Assembly (NCBI GenBank): GCA_015069135.1
Contig: SVJE01000004.1
Coordinates: forward strand, 62,001 to 126,000
DNA: 64,000 nucleotides
DNA from: Oscillospiraceae bacterium
GTDB taxonomy: Bacteria > Bacillota > Clostridia > UBA1212 > SIG427
Direction: 5' to 3'
Within the stretch, counting starts at the first letter, position 1. The number at the start of each line of letters is the position of its first letter. The position numbers and the translations under genes were made by a program. Below are positions 32,498-41,071 of this stretch, piece after piece. Under the pieces are notes generated by a model. It was not told where the DNA came from. It searched no databases and saw only the letters and a program-made list of their open reading frames with translations.

Positions 32498-33520
32498 GTG
32501 AAAAAAAAGGTGCTTGGATTAGTGTATATTGTTGTAACTTTAGCGATAACACTTGGAATCTGCCTTTTTACAACAGAAGATTTCACACCCTTAATCGATG
32601 TTATTCAGAATATAGACTGGTGGTGGCTTTTAGGCGGTCTGGGATGTATGATTGTCTACTTTGTTTTTGAGGCCATGCCACAATATATAATATACAAAAA
32701 TCACGGATATTCACTTCCTTTTCTTCAGTCTGTGAAGGTAGGCCTTATAGGTCTCTATTATTCAGGAATTACCCCCAGTGCGACAGGCGGACAGCCTATG
32801 CAGATATATTATCTATCAAAATTGGATCTTCCGGTGGGAGTATCTTCTTTTATTTCAGTACTTAAACTTATATTTTTCCAGGGTACAATGACGGTCTTTT
32901 GTTTTGCGGGATACCTTGTTAAAATGGATTATATTAATGAGCACTATTACGTTGCCAGATATTTTATGTATCTTGGACTTGCCATTAATGTGATTTTAAT
33001 TGCCGGGGTAATGGTGCTTTTGTATAAACCCTCTATTTTATTCCGTTTCGTAAAAGTTCTTATGAGGTTTATTGCAAAATTTATCGGGAGAAAAGCAGTG
33101 AAACTCAGAAGAAAAACTATGATTGAACTGGAAGGTTTTTACCGGTCCTATAAAGAAAGTAAAAAGGATTTCCGGGATGCAATGGCAGTTTTGGCATGCT
33201 CTGTAATTCAGATTATATCATATTTAAGTGTATCATTTTTCATATACCATGCTTTTGGCATGTCAGGGGAGAATTTTATAACTCTGTTCGCCATACAGGC
33301 TATGGTAGTGTGTGCAGTTTCATTTTTCCCCTTGCCGGGCTCTGCAGGCGCTCAGGAGTTGGGGTATGGATCATTTTTTATGCCTATATTCGGGGACCAT
33401 GCAATATTTCCGGCTATGATTTTGTGGAGAATTTTGTCATCTTATCTGGCTATTATTTCGGGGGCAGTGATGGTTACTGTTGACACTGCAAAGGGTTTAA
33501 GAAAAAAGTCTTCCAAGTAA
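32498..33520 (+). CDS. Lysylphosphatidylglycerol synthase TM-region (UPF0104) family protein
   Basis: 340 residues starting at GTG 32498 after GGAGGA. About eight transmembrane helices; family motifs GLYYSGITPSATGGQPMQIYYL (near 90-112) and FFPLPGSAGAQELGYGSFF. This is the flippase-like membrane half of MprF without the aminoacyltransferase domain; such proteins may translocate glycolipids or isoprenoid-linked lipids. Activity cannot be deduced. Monocistronic between divergent DUF6062 gene and fucI. Confidence 0.9.
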   Translation: MKKKVLGLVYIVVTLAITLGICLFTTEDFTPLIDVIQNIDWWWLLGGLGCMIVYFVFEAMPQYIIYKNHGYSLPFLQSVKVGLIGLYYSGITPSATGGQPMQIYYLSKLDLPVGVSSFISVLKLIFFQGTMTVFCFAGYLVKMDYINEHYYVARYFMYLGLAINVILIAGVMVLLYKPSILFRFVKVLMRFIAKFIGRKAVKLRRKTMIELEGFYRSYKESKKDFRDAMAVLACSVIQIISYLSVSFFIYHAFGMSGENFITLFAIQAMVVCAVSFFPLPGSAGAQELGYGSFFMPIFGDHAIFPAMILWRILSSYLAIISGAVMVTVDTAKGLRKKSSK

Positions 33521-33619
33521 CACTGTATTCGTTGCGTGGGAGTTTTTATTATGGTAAAATGTAAATAGCTTTTTGAGTTATTTTAATTTTATATTAATTA
33601 TATTTTGGAGGAATTTATT

Positions 33620-35434
33620 ATGGCTGAAAACAGATTAATTGGCGATTATCCTGTTATTGGTATTCGTCCTACAATTGACGGTCGTCGTGGACCTTTAAAG
33701 GTAAGAGAGTCATTGGAAGACCAGACGATGAATATGGCCAAGGCTGCTGCCAAGCTTATTTCTGAGAATTTGTGTTATTCCAACGGTGAGCCCGTAAAAG
33801 TTGTTATTGCCGACACTACTATCGGTCGTGTAGCAGAAGCTGCTGCATGTGCTAACAAGTTTAAAAAAGAGGGTGTTGATATCACTTTGACAGTTACACC
33901 TTGTTGGTGTTATGGTGCTGAAACAATGGACATGGATCCTATGACCATTAAAGCTGTTTGGGGATTTAACGGTACAGAGCGTCCCGGTGCTGTTTACTTG
34001 GCATCTGTTCTGGCAACACATGCACAGAAAGGCCTTCCTGCATTTGGAATTTACGGTCACGATGTTCAGAATTTGGACGAAGTTACAGATATTCCTGCGG
34101 ACGTTCAGGAGAAAATCTTGCGTTTTGCTCGTGCTGCTGTAGCTGTTGCTACAATGAGAGGTAAGTCATACTTGCAGATTGGTTCTATCTGTATGGGTAT
34201 CGGCGGTTCAATTATTGATCCTGCATTTATTGAAGAATACCTTGGAATGAGAGTAGAATCTGTGGATGAAGTTGAAATCATCCGTCGTATGACAGAAGGT
34301 ATTTATGACCATGCTGAATTTGAGAAGGCTTTGGCTTGGGCTAAGGCTAACTGCATTGAAGGATTTGACAAGAACCCTGAGAATATGCAGAAATCCCGTG
34401 AAGAAAAAGATGCTCAGTGGGAATTTGTTGTTAAAATGATGGTTATTATTAAAGACCTGATGAATGGTAACAAGAACCTTCCTGAAGGTTGTGAAGAGGA
34501 AATGGTTGGTCACAATGCAATTGCCGCCGGTTTCCAGGGTCAGCGTCAGTGGACAGACTTCTATCCTAACTGTGACTTCCCAGAATCAATGCTTAACACT
34601 TCCTTTGACTGGAATGGTGCTCGTGAGCCTTACATTTTGGCTACAGAAAACGACGTATTGAATGGACTTGGAATGCTCTTTATGAAGCTGTTAACAAACA
34701 GAGCTCAGATGTTCGCTGATGTTCGTACATACTGGAGCCCTGAGGCTGTTAAGAGAGCTACAGGTTATGATGTAACCGGTAAGGCTGCCGAAAACGGCGG
34801 ATTCATTCACCTGATAAACTCCGGTGCGTGTTGCTTAGATGCTAACGGCGAAGCTAAGGACGAAAACGGTAATGCTCTTATCAAAGAGTGGTACAATGTT
34901 ACTGAGGCTGATCAGAAAGCTATTATGGAAAACAGCACATGGAACTTTGCTGACTTGGGATACTTCCGTGGTGGCGGATATTCTTCCAGATTTGTAACTA
35001 AGGCTGAGATGCCTGCTACTATGATTCGTCTTAACCTGGTAAAAGGTTTAGGTCCTGTTCTTCAGATTGCTGAAGGTTGGACAGTAGCACTTCCTGATGA
35101 TGTTACTGATACATTGTGGAAGAGAACTGACTACACATGGCCTTGCACTTGGTTTGCTCCTCGTTGTGATGGTAAGGAAGGCAGCCCGTTCAAGACAGCT
35201 TACGATGTAATGAATAACTGGGGTGCTAACCATGGCGCTATCAGCTACGGTCACATTGGTGCTGATCTTATTACAATGTGCTCTATGTTGAGAATTCCTG
35301 TATGTATGCACAACGTTGAAGATGCAAAAATCTTCCGTCCTGCAGCATGGAATGCTTTCGGTATGGATAAAGAGGGCCAGGACTACAGAGCATGTGATGC
35401 ATATGGTCCAATGTACAAAAACATCAGAAAGTAA
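33620..35434 (+). CDS. fucI: L-fucose isomerase
   Basis: 604 residues from the ATG at 33620 with GGAGG upstream. Typical FucI: N-terminal [43 protein letters not shown] and [11 protein letters not shown] with metal-binding residues, and a C-terminal [24 protein letters not shown]. Converts L-fucose to L-fuculose using Mn2+ in the cytosol; may also accept D-arabinose. Codon use is strongly biased and the common GGTAAAAT word is absent, which suggests high expression. A GH29 fucosidase lies 18 kb away; fuculokinase and aldolase are not in the window. Confidence 0.96.
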   Translation: MAENRLIGDYPVIGIRPTIDGRRGPLKVRESLEDQTMNMAKAAAKLISENLCYSNGEPVKVVIADTTIGRVAEAAACANKFKKEGVDITLTVTPCWCYGAETMDMDPMTIKAVWGFNGTERPGAVYLASVLATHAQKGLPAFGIYGHDVQNLDEVTDIPADVQEKILRFARAAVAVATMRGKSYLQIGSICMGIGGSIIDPAFIEEYLGMRVESVDEVEIIRRMTEGIYDHAEFEKALAWAKANCIEGFDKNPENMQKSREEKDAQWEFVVKMMVIIKDLMNGNKNLPEGCEEEMVGHNAIAAGFQGQRQWTDFYPNCDFPESMLNTSFDWNGAREPYILATENDVLNGLGMLFMKLLTNRAQMFADVRTYWSPEAVKRATGYDVTGKAAENGGFIHLINSGACCLDANGEAKDENGNALIKEWYNVTEADQKAIMENSTWNFADLGYFRGGGYSSRFVTKAEMPATMIRLNLVKGLGPVLQIAEGWTVALPDDVTDTLWKRTDYTWPCTWFAPRCDGKEGSPFKTAYDVMNNWGANHGAISYGHIGADLITMCSMLRIPVCMHNVEDAKIFRPAAWNAFGMDKEGQDYRACDAYGPMYKNIRK

Positions 35435-35466
35435 TTCTTTTGCAAAATACAAATTAGTATTTGATA

Positions 35467-35496
35467 AAAAGGCATTCCTCTGGGGATGCCTTTTTT
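35467..35496 (+). terminator. Terminator of fucI
   Basis: aaaaggcat / gatgcctttttt stem with short central mismatch loop, then T6. Confidence 0.85.
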
Positions 35497-35532
35497 GTGT
35501 GTCGAAAAAATTAAAGCATAAGGCCTGCAATC

Positions 35533-35553
35533 AAGACGGGGGTCAGACCCTAT
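35533..35553. repeat. GGGGTC palindrome, right arm lost
   Basis: caagacgggggtcagaccc then diverges; upstream of the cytidine deaminase promoter. Confidence 0.7.
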
Positions 35554-35577
35554 GTATTAAAGCACTGTGCTTTAAGC

Positions 35578-35606
35578 TTGTTCACGTTGTAACTGTATGG
35601 TAGAAT
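35578..35606 (+). promoter_or_regulatory. Promoter of the cytidine deaminase gene
   Basis: -35 TTGTTC (35578-35583), 17 nt, extended -10 TGGTAGAAT (35598-35606). Predicted start near 35613 excludes the TTG/ATG codons before it as translation starts. Confidence 0.65.
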
Positions 35607-35649
35607 GAATCAAATAAATTTTCAAATTAAATGTAATGGGGTAAGTATT

Positions 35650-36054
35650 ATGTGGAATAAATTATATGATGCAGCTGTCAAAGTGCAAAACGGTCGAACG
35701 ATTTCACCATTTATAGATGCAGGTGGTGTTGCAGCAGCTATTCTTACAAAACAAGGAAATGTTTATGTTGGTGTTTGTATAGATACTGCCTCAACACTTG
35801 GCATGTGTGCTGAAAGAAATGCTATTGCCAATATGATTACAAATGGCGAGAGTGAAATTGATAAGGTTGTAGCCGTAATGCCGGATGGCAAGGTTGGATC
35901 TCCATGTGGTGCTTGTCGTGAGTATATGATGCAGTTAGATAAGAATAGTGGAGAAATTGAAATCCTGCTTGACCTTGAAACACAAAAAACAGTGAAATTG
36001 AAAGAGCTGATCCCGGATTGGTGGGGGCATAATAGATTTGAGAAATTTGAATAA
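35650..36054 (+). CDS. Cytidine deaminase-like protein
   Basis: 134 residues from the ATG at 35650, downstream of the predicted transcription start. Zinc deaminase motifs CAERNAIANM (Cys plus catalytic Glu, about 58-67) and PCGACREYM (about 91-99). Hydrolytically deaminates cytidine or a related nucleoside in pyrimidine salvage; the length is that of tetrameric CDD, but a blasticidin-S-deaminase-like role is possible because substrate-binding N-terminal residues are not fully typical. Confidence 0.85.
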   Translation: MWNKLYDAAVKVQNGRTISPFIDAGGVAAAILTKQGNVYVGVCIDTASTLGMCAERNAIANMITNGESEIDKVVAVMPDGKVGSPCGACREYMMQLDKNSGEIEILLDLETQKTVKLKELIPDWWGHNRFEKFE

Positions 36055-36060
36055 CAAATA

Positions 36061-36096
36061 AAAATCCTCCCTGTGATATTTTCACGGGGAGGATTA
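36061..36096. terminator. Bidirectional terminator between cdd-like and DUF4846 genes
   Basis: aatcctccctgtga / tcacggggaggatt hairpin with G-T pairing, A-rich on the left and T/A-rich on the right, between convergent genes. Confidence 0.85.
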
Positions 36097-36135
36097 ATAG
36101 TTTTAAGAACAAATGTATTAAAGGCAGGTTTTTAA

Positions 36136-37101
36136 TTAGTAATCAAATCTTCTGAGATACTGACCAGGACATGTCCATGTCTTGTCTTTGTAATCCTGGA
36201 TTGCTTCGTCAAATACTGTTTTTGTTATAGATAAAGTACCATCTTCTGCTAAAGGAATCCAGTAACCGTATGTGGTGTCATTGTGTTTAGCCAATGAAAT
36301 CTGGGTTGCGGGAGTAGTGCCTTCAAATATTAAGTAAAGCTTTTCGCCAGCTTCATTTACACACATGTCTGCAATAAATACAGCATGTCCCAGGTTTTCA
36401 TCCATCTGCCAGGAAGTAATAACAAAGCAGTCACCAATCTGAATATCGTTGCTGGACACAGGCGTCATCTGAGTCTGTAATGATTCTGTGTTGGCAAACT
36501 GATAAACAAAGTCAAGATACTTATCAAAAGTTGCTCTATCAGTGCTGGGATCTGCTTTCTCTACCCAGGTGCATTTACTGCCATTAACCTTAACGCGTTT
36601 ACCTTCACTCCAGTTTTTAAAATCACATTTGAAACCTGTTGTAAAATCAAAAGAAATTTTATCATATTCGTTATTTTCGTAAAGATACTCAGCATACAAT
36701 CTCATGATGGAGTCCGCACACTGTTGCCATCTTGTAATATCCTGATTGAATACTGCTATTGCAGCACCTGCAGCGGTTGATATATCAGAAGCAGCGCCTG
36801 TGTCTTTGTTCCATACATAAGCCGGATCGCCCATAGGTTTCAATTCAAAGTTCTGTAAGTAAGCACCAAAAGAACCTGCAGGAGCTTCTACTCTTGTATA
36901 TCCATCCGGTGGGATAAAACGATCTTTAATTGTAGTACCCTCTGCATTCACAGGAATGGCCGTTGGCCCCGGAATTTCTGTAGGAGCGGCCGGTGCCTTT
37001 GTTGCTTCAGGCTGGTTCCCGGAACAACCGGAAATCATAAGAATTCCGCACAAAGCAAAGATTGCTGCTAAAAGCATAATAATTTTACCAATATTATTCA
37101 T
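36136..37101 (-). CDS. DUF4846 domain lipoprotein
   Basis: 321 residues. Signal peptide with lipobox ISGC (Cys26), then a Thr/Pro/Ala linker (ATKAPAAPTEIPGPTAIP), then a DUF4846 domain starting IKDRFIPPDGYTRVEAPAGSFGAYLQNFELKP and containing QCADSIMRLYAEYLYE, GDCFVITSW and HAVFIADM. Anchored outside the membrane; function unknown, possibly carbohydrate-related. Overlaps the start region of DUF624 gene's end by 8 nt (ATG inside the upstream gene), so the two are coupled. Confidence 0.88.
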   Translation of the reverse strand: MNNIGKIIMLLAAIFALCGILMISGCSGNQPEATKAPAAPTEIPGPTAIPVNAEGTTIKDRFIPPDGYTRVEAPAGSFGAYLQNFELKPMGDPAYVWNKDTGAASDISTAAGAAIAVFNQDITRWQQCADSIMRLYAEYLYENNEYDKISFDFTTGFKCDFKNWSEGKRVKVNGSKCTWVEKADPSTDRATFDKYLDFVYQFANTESLQTQMTPVSSNDIQIGDCFVITSWQMDENLGHAVFIADMCVNEAGEKLYLIFEGTTPATQISLAKHNDTTYGYWIPLAEDGTLSITKTVFDEAIQDYKDKTWTCPGQYLRRFDY

Positions 37102-38158
37102 TTTTGTTATCCTCCTCTGTTTGATCGTCTAAATCCATTATTTCAGTGTGTTTAAGATATTCTGCATATTCCTCATCGTCCAGATAACGTCCGTTTACAA
37201 ATCTCTGCATACCGGGTGTCGGTACGAACTCCGGAAACTCTTGTTTTGTTTCTTTCTTTTCTGACTTATCAGCAACCGGATTGTCAATCATAAACTTCTT
37301 TATTAAGGGATAAGCATAAAATGTGTTTGTGAAGTCTATAAGTGCCGGCGTAATAAATATGTACAAAGCTACGGTTACATAGAATGATAATGTTCCGGGG
37401 ATTAGCCACAAAGGAAGGGCGATGATAAGAAAATCAGCCAATAAAATTAACATGTTTGGCAACCAGCGTATCATAGCAAATATGAAGGCATTTTTATAAA
37501 GCTGCTTTATAGTAATATTAAATGTAACCATCATAGGGTATATAAAAAGATTCATCATGGCAAAAAGTGCAGCAGCAAATATAATAAAAATTGCGGCAAT
37601 AAACATTATAAACCATGGAATATTTGCATAGATTCCTGTGTCTGCTCCTGCAATTAAAAGGTAAACAACTGCATCCAGCAAAAGAAAGAATCCTACAAGA
37701 CCGTTGATAAGACCTACCTTAAGTCCTAACTTTCTGTTACTTCGCATTTTAGTGGAGAAGTCTGTCCAGGTAAATACCGGCTCTCCTTTAACATAACTTT
37801 TTGAAAGAAAATTAAGGCCGGCTCTAACTGGACCCAGTGCAAAAATAGGCACAGAGGTGCACATAAAAGCAAAGGTCAGAACAATACGGTAAAATGTATC
37901 AATGTTAAGATCCTGAGCGCCCCATTCGTTAAAATCCATACCTCTCATTGTAACTGCCAATGAGAACATGAAGTACATTAAAACAAGTGTGATTAATAAA
38001 ACAATAAGGTTAAATCCAAAATAAAGAAGATTTCCCTGAAGAATTTTAAATCTTTTTGCCCAAAGCATTTCAATATATCTGAAAAAGGCTCTTTTCTGGG
38101 GCTCGTCCTTTTCAATTCCAGGTCCTTCTTTGTCGTAATTTATTTTAAATAGGCTCAT
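37094..38158 (-). CDS. DUF624 (YesL-like) membrane protein
   Basis: 354 residues from the ATG at 38158 with AGGAG 8 nt upstream; a longer reading to 38200 includes the promoter zone. About six transmembrane helices between 55 and 300, with the DUF624 feel of PVRAGLNFLSKSYVKGEPVFTWTDFSTKMRSNRKLGLKVGLING, and an acidic cytoplasmic tail (300-354). YesL-type proteins sit near carbohydrate uptake genes, function unknown. Operon with the DUF4846 lipoprotein. Confidence 0.82.
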   Translation of the reverse strand: MSLFKINYDKEGPGIEKDEPQKRAFFRYIEMLWAKRFKILQGNLLYFGFNLIVLLITLVLMYFMFSLAVTMRGMDFNEWGAQDLNIDTFYRIVLTFAFMCTSVPIFALGPVRAGLNFLSKSYVKGEPVFTWTDFSTKMRSNRKLGLKVGLINGLVGFFLLLDAVVYLLIAGADTGIYANIPWFIMFIAAIFIIFAAALFAMMNLFIYPMMVTFNITIKQLYKNAFIFAMIRWLPNMLILLADFLIIALPLWLIPGTLSFYVTVALYIFITPALIDFTNTFYAYPLIKKFMIDNPVADKSEKKETKQEFPEFVPTPGMQRFVNGRYLDDEEYAEYLKHTEIMDLDDQTEEDNKNE

Positions 38159-38209
38159 TACTGTTACTCCTGATATATAAAGTATAGAACATTTTACCAT
38201 GAAAATTGG

Positions 38210-38238
38210 TTTTCATCAATGACAAATCGTGGTATAAT
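38210..38238 (+). promoter_or_regulatory. Promoter of the UspA-like gene
   Basis: -35 TTTTCA (38210-38215), 17 nt, extended -10 TGGTATAAT (38230-38238). Predicted start near 38245; supports the ATG at 38273. Confidence 0.65.
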
Positions 38239-38272
38239 ATATTGCAAGATAAAGAATGGAGAGTGTCTCAAA

Positions 38273-38689
38273 ATGGAACATAATATTGCTGGCGGACCGG
38301 TTTTGGTATGGATTACAAATCCGGAAGCTTGTCAGAGAATAGTAGCTGCAGGTAAAAGACTGGCAGAAGAGTTAAATGCGGAGTTGTTTATTGTAAGCAT
38401 TCAGAATAAAGCATATGGCACATGGCTAAAACAGGCTGAAGATCTGGAACTTTTGCATAGAGCAGCCAGAGGTGTAGGTGCGGAATTGACAGTGGTTTAT
38501 TCAGACAATGCATTTAAAGCAGCAGCGGAAGTTGTTGAAAATACAAATCCACAGGCTATGATTACCGGTCTTCCCGGAACCCAGGGACGAAGTGCTTTTC
38601 TGGATTACATATTTAATATTAATGATAATGTACAGTCTTACCTGGTTGATGCTTCAGGAAATGTGGTCCGGGCAGACATACTGGGATAA
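38273..38689 (+). CDS. Universal stress / KdpD-like nucleotide-binding domain protein
   Basis: 138 residues from the ATG at 38273. Single Rossmann-like USP fold similar to the KdpD sensor USP domain: VLVWITNPEACQRIVAAGKRLAEELNAELFIVSIQN, then AAEVVENTNPQAMITGLPGTQGRSAFLDYI. Likely a cytosolic ligand- or nucleotide-binding regulator. No kinase domain attached. Followed by the PdaB-like gene after 46 nt. Confidence 0.78.
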   Translation: MEHNIAGGPVLVWITNPEACQRIVAAGKRLAEELNAELFIVSIQNKAYGTWLKQAEDLELLHRAARGVGAELTVVYSDNAFKAAAEVVENTNPQAMITGLPGTQGRSAFLDYIFNINDNVQSYLVDASGNVVRADILG

Positions 38690-38735
38690 GTGGAAGCATA
38701 GTATTTATCACAAACTGCAAAAAGTGGTGAATATT

Positions 38736-39518
38736 ATGAGATTTAGAACAATTAAAATAAAGCCGTATACAATCCCTGTTTTGCTTGTAGCTTTAGCAGG
38801 GATTATTTTATTGGCTGTTTTTACCACCGGTAAAACTATAGGTGATGCGTTGGTTTCGGCTTCTGCGCGGAAACTACCTGTGTATGCTGTAGACAACGAG
38901 GGGAGTGGTGACATTGCCCTTACTATAAACTGTGCATGGGGTGCTGACGATATCCCTGATATATTAAAAATTCTTGAAAAATACAATATAAAATGTACTT
39001 TTTTTGTGTTGGGGGTCTGGGTGGAGAAAAATCCTGAGGCATTGAAAGCTATTGTTGACCAGGGGCATGAAGTCGGAAATCATTCATATTCCCACAGATT
39101 ACCATCACAAAGTGACGAAAAGCAAATAGAAGATGAAATAAAAAAGTGTAGCGAAGTGGTTTATTCCAGGACGGGGGTCAATCCCCAGGTCTATCGTGCA
39201 CCTTCGGGGGATTACAATAATTCGACAATAGAGATTGCCGAAAAATACGGAATGACAGCAGTGCAATGGTCTGTAGATAGTATTGACTGGTTAAAGGACA
39301 GAAGTGCAGCTGAAATTATAAACAGAGTAACCGGAAAGACGGTTTCAGGTAGCATTATATTGTTTCACAATGATACAAACCATACTGTTGAAGTGTTGCC
39401 GGAGATAATTGAACATCTGCAAAATGAGAACTATACCTTCGTTAAAGTCAGTGAATTATTGTTGCCCGGTTCTACATACATCGACAATCAGGGAGTGCAA
39501 CATATAAAAAAACAATGA
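38736..39518 (+). CDS. PdaB-like polysaccharide deacetylase, membrane anchored, catalytic Asp position is Asn
   Basis: 260 residues from the ATG at 38736. N-terminal membrane anchor (about 11-30) and a NodB domain: ALTINCAWGADD (61-72), metal-binding HSYSH (H116, H120), YRAPSGDYN, and C-terminal GSIILFHND. The PdaB/clostridial version normally reads TFD(A/I)xWG; here the base aspartate is N65, while the metal Asp (D71/D72) remains. Related proteins act on spore cortex or cell-wall glycans. The change may lower or alter activity. A GACGGGGGTCaaTCCCC stretch at 39168-39184 encodes the native TGVxP segment. Confidence 0.83.
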   Translation: MRFRTIKIKPYTIPVLLVALAGIILLAVFTTGKTIGDALVSASARKLPVYAVDNEGSGDIALTINCAWGADDIPDILKILEKYNIKCTFFVLGVWVEKNPEALKAIVDQGHEVGNHSYSHRLPSQSDEKQIEDEIKKCSEVVYSRTGVNPQVYRAPSGDYNNSTIEIAEKYGMTAVQWSVDSIDWLKDRSAAEIINRVTGKTVSGSIILFHNDTNHTVEVLPEIIEHLQNENYTFVKVSELLLPGSTYIDNQGVQHIKKQ

Positions 39519-39546
39519 AATAATATTATGTATAACATATATTGGA

Positions 39547-39573
39547 GTTAACGTATATAGGGTTAACGTATAT
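39547..39573. repeat. Two tandem 15-bp repeats
   Basis: gttaacgtatat at 39547-39558 and 39562-39573, joining directly to gggg of the composite element, like the 19638 array. Confidence 0.75.
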
Positions 39574-39714
39574 GGGGATTGACCCCCGTCTTGCAAACTT
39601 TGTGTTTGTTATAGCAGTTGTTTGACAAAATATGACATATTTAAATAGGTTGTAACGGTTTTTCGCAGGGAAATAAGGTATAACTTGGGAAATAAAGCCT
39701 GCCCCCTGTCTTGA
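39574..39714. repeat. Composite palindrome-bounded element, copy 3 (~141 bp)
   Basis: In the 341-bp gap after the PdaB-like gene: ggggattgacccccgtcttg, ~90 bp with gacatatttaa and gtaacg, two gggaaataa boxes (39668 and 39687) and cctgccccctgtcttg. The right end continues into an imperfect 17-bp inverted repeat (39698-39737, gtcaagaaagagggcag). No ORF recognised. Confidence 0.72.
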
Positions 39715-39765
39715 CAACCGGTCAAGAAAGAGGGCAGACTCCCGACGACACCAAACATAAGCTAC

Positions 39766-39795
39766 TTGCTTTTTTACCAACAAATGTAATATAAT
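39766..39795 (+). promoter_or_regulatory. Promoter of the SSB-like gene
   Basis: -35 TTGCTT (39766-39771), 18 nt, -10 TATAAT (39790-39795); predicted start near 39802. Confidence 0.6.
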
Positions 39796-39859
39796 TACTC
39801 TCTGCTAAAGCAAAACACAAGACGAAGTTTTATCAAAGTACTTTTGAGGAGAAATATAT

Positions 39860-40507
39860 ATGGATTTTACAGGTGACATGAGCGAGCGCAACAGTGCCGT
39901 TATATCAGGAAAAATAGAAACAGAACTTGCTTTCAGCCATGAAGTATATGGCGAAGGTTTTTATTGTTTCAACGTAAGTGTTATGAGATTAAGTAATACA
40001 TACGATGTGATTCCGGTTATCGTATCAGAAAGACTGATGGAGTCATCTGAATATAAGATTGGTCGTTTTGTTAAAATAGAAGGACAATTCAGATCATACA
40101 ATTCACTTAGTGGTGGACCAAAGCTTTCCTTGATGGTGTTTGCCAGAGATGTGTTCTTCCCTGAAATAGAGGAGGAGCAGGAAGATATCAACCAGGTTGT
40201 TTTAAATGGTTTCATATGCAAGCCACCGGTTTACAGAACAACACCGTTCAACAGAGAAATTACAGATATTTTACTGGCAGTAAACAGAGCGTATAACAAA
40301 TCTGACTACATTCCATGTATTTCGTGGGGTAGAAATGCCAGATATTGTGGCAGACGTCAGGTTGGTGACAACGTAATAATTACAGGCCGTATTCAAAGTC
40401 GTAAATATCAGAAAAAATTACCTGACGGCAATGTGCTGGACAAAGTTGCATACGAGGTATCAATTTCCAAACTAGAGCTGATTAATAAAGAAGAAATTCA
40501 GGCATAA
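39860..40507 (+). CDS. Single-stranded-DNA-binding-like protein with two OB folds
   Basis: 215 residues; AGGAG precedes the ATG. Residues about 10-100 and 112-208 each look like an OB fold: the second (NQVVLNGFICKPPVYRTTP-FNREITDILLAVNRAY...YIPCISWGRNARYC) resembles SSB/PriB closely. Two-OB proteins of this kind are common in Clostridia. It probably binds ssDNA during replication or repair; priA lies 0.6 kb downstream. It is not the usual rpsF-ssb-rpsR SSB. Confidence 0.78.
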   Translation: MDFTGDMSERNSAVISGKIETELAFSHEVYGEGFYCFNVSVMRLSNTYDVIPVIVSERLMESSEYKIGRFVKIEGQFRSYNSLSGGPKLSLMVFARDVFFPEIEEEQEDINQVVLNGFICKPPVYRTTPFNREITDILLAVNRAYNKSDYIPCISWGRNARYCGRRQVGDNVIITGRIQSRKYQKKLPDGNVLDKVAYEVSISKLELINKEEIQA

Positions 40508-40511
40508 CCCC

Positions 40512-40540
40512 TTGTCAGACGCTACGTTTTATGCTACACT
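40512..40540 (+). promoter_or_regulatory. Promoter of the small P-loop gene
   Basis: -35 TTGTCA (40512-40517), 17 nt, extended -10 TGcTACACT (40532-40540). GGAGG sits before the ATG at 40576. Confidence 0.65.
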
Positions 40541-40575
40541 AATTACATGATAAACACGTACGGAGGTGCATTAAA

Positions 40576-40983
40576 ATGGTTAAAGTATTTTATGGCAAGA
40601 AGGGCACTGGAAAGACTAAACATATGTTGGATTCTGCTAATGGTTTAGTAGCTCAGTCTAAAGGAAACGTTATATATATTGATGACAGCAACGAGCTGAG
40701 ACTCAAATTAGATCACGCTATTCGTTTTGTAAACATTCTTGATTACCCGGTTAAGGGTGCAGATGCATTCCTGGGATTCCTTTGCGGTATCGCTTCTCAG
40801 AACTATGACATTGAGACAATTTTCATTGATGGTCTCACATATATCGTAGAGCAGGGTGCAGAAGAACTTAATAAATTCTTTGATGGAATTGATCAAATTT
40901 CAAAGGGCAACAATGTTGATTTCTACATGAGTATTAATGGCGACGAAGCAAATACTCCTGAATTCATCAAAAAGTATCTTTGA
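40576..40983 (+). CDS. Small P-loop NTPase, unknown function
   Basis: 135 residues. Walker A GKKGTGKT at 7-14, Walker B-like ETIFIDGLTYI at about 79-89. About half the size of typical ATPases of this type, so probably a minimal RecA/thymidine-kinase-like core. No partner domain. Cytosolic. Followed by its own terminator; the promoter is clear. Function unknown. Confidence 0.7.
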   Translation: MVKVFYGKKGTGKTKHMLDSANGLVAQSKGNVIYIDDSNELRLKLDHAIRFVNILDYPVKGADAFLGFLCGIASQNYDIETIFIDGLTYIVEQGAEELNKFFDGIDQISKGNNVDFYMSINGDEANTPEFIKKYL

Positions 40984-41006
40984 TTAACATAATTTAGCAT
41001 TAAGTG

Positions 41007-41037
41007 GGACTGCTTCATAGCTTGGAGCAGTCCTTTT
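41007..41037 (+). terminator. Terminator of the small P-loop gene
   Basis: ggactgct (41007-41014) / agcagtcc (41026-41033), then TTTT. Confidence 0.78.
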
Positions 41038-41071
41038 GAATATCATAGGAAAAAGAGGTTGTTCTGGTAAA

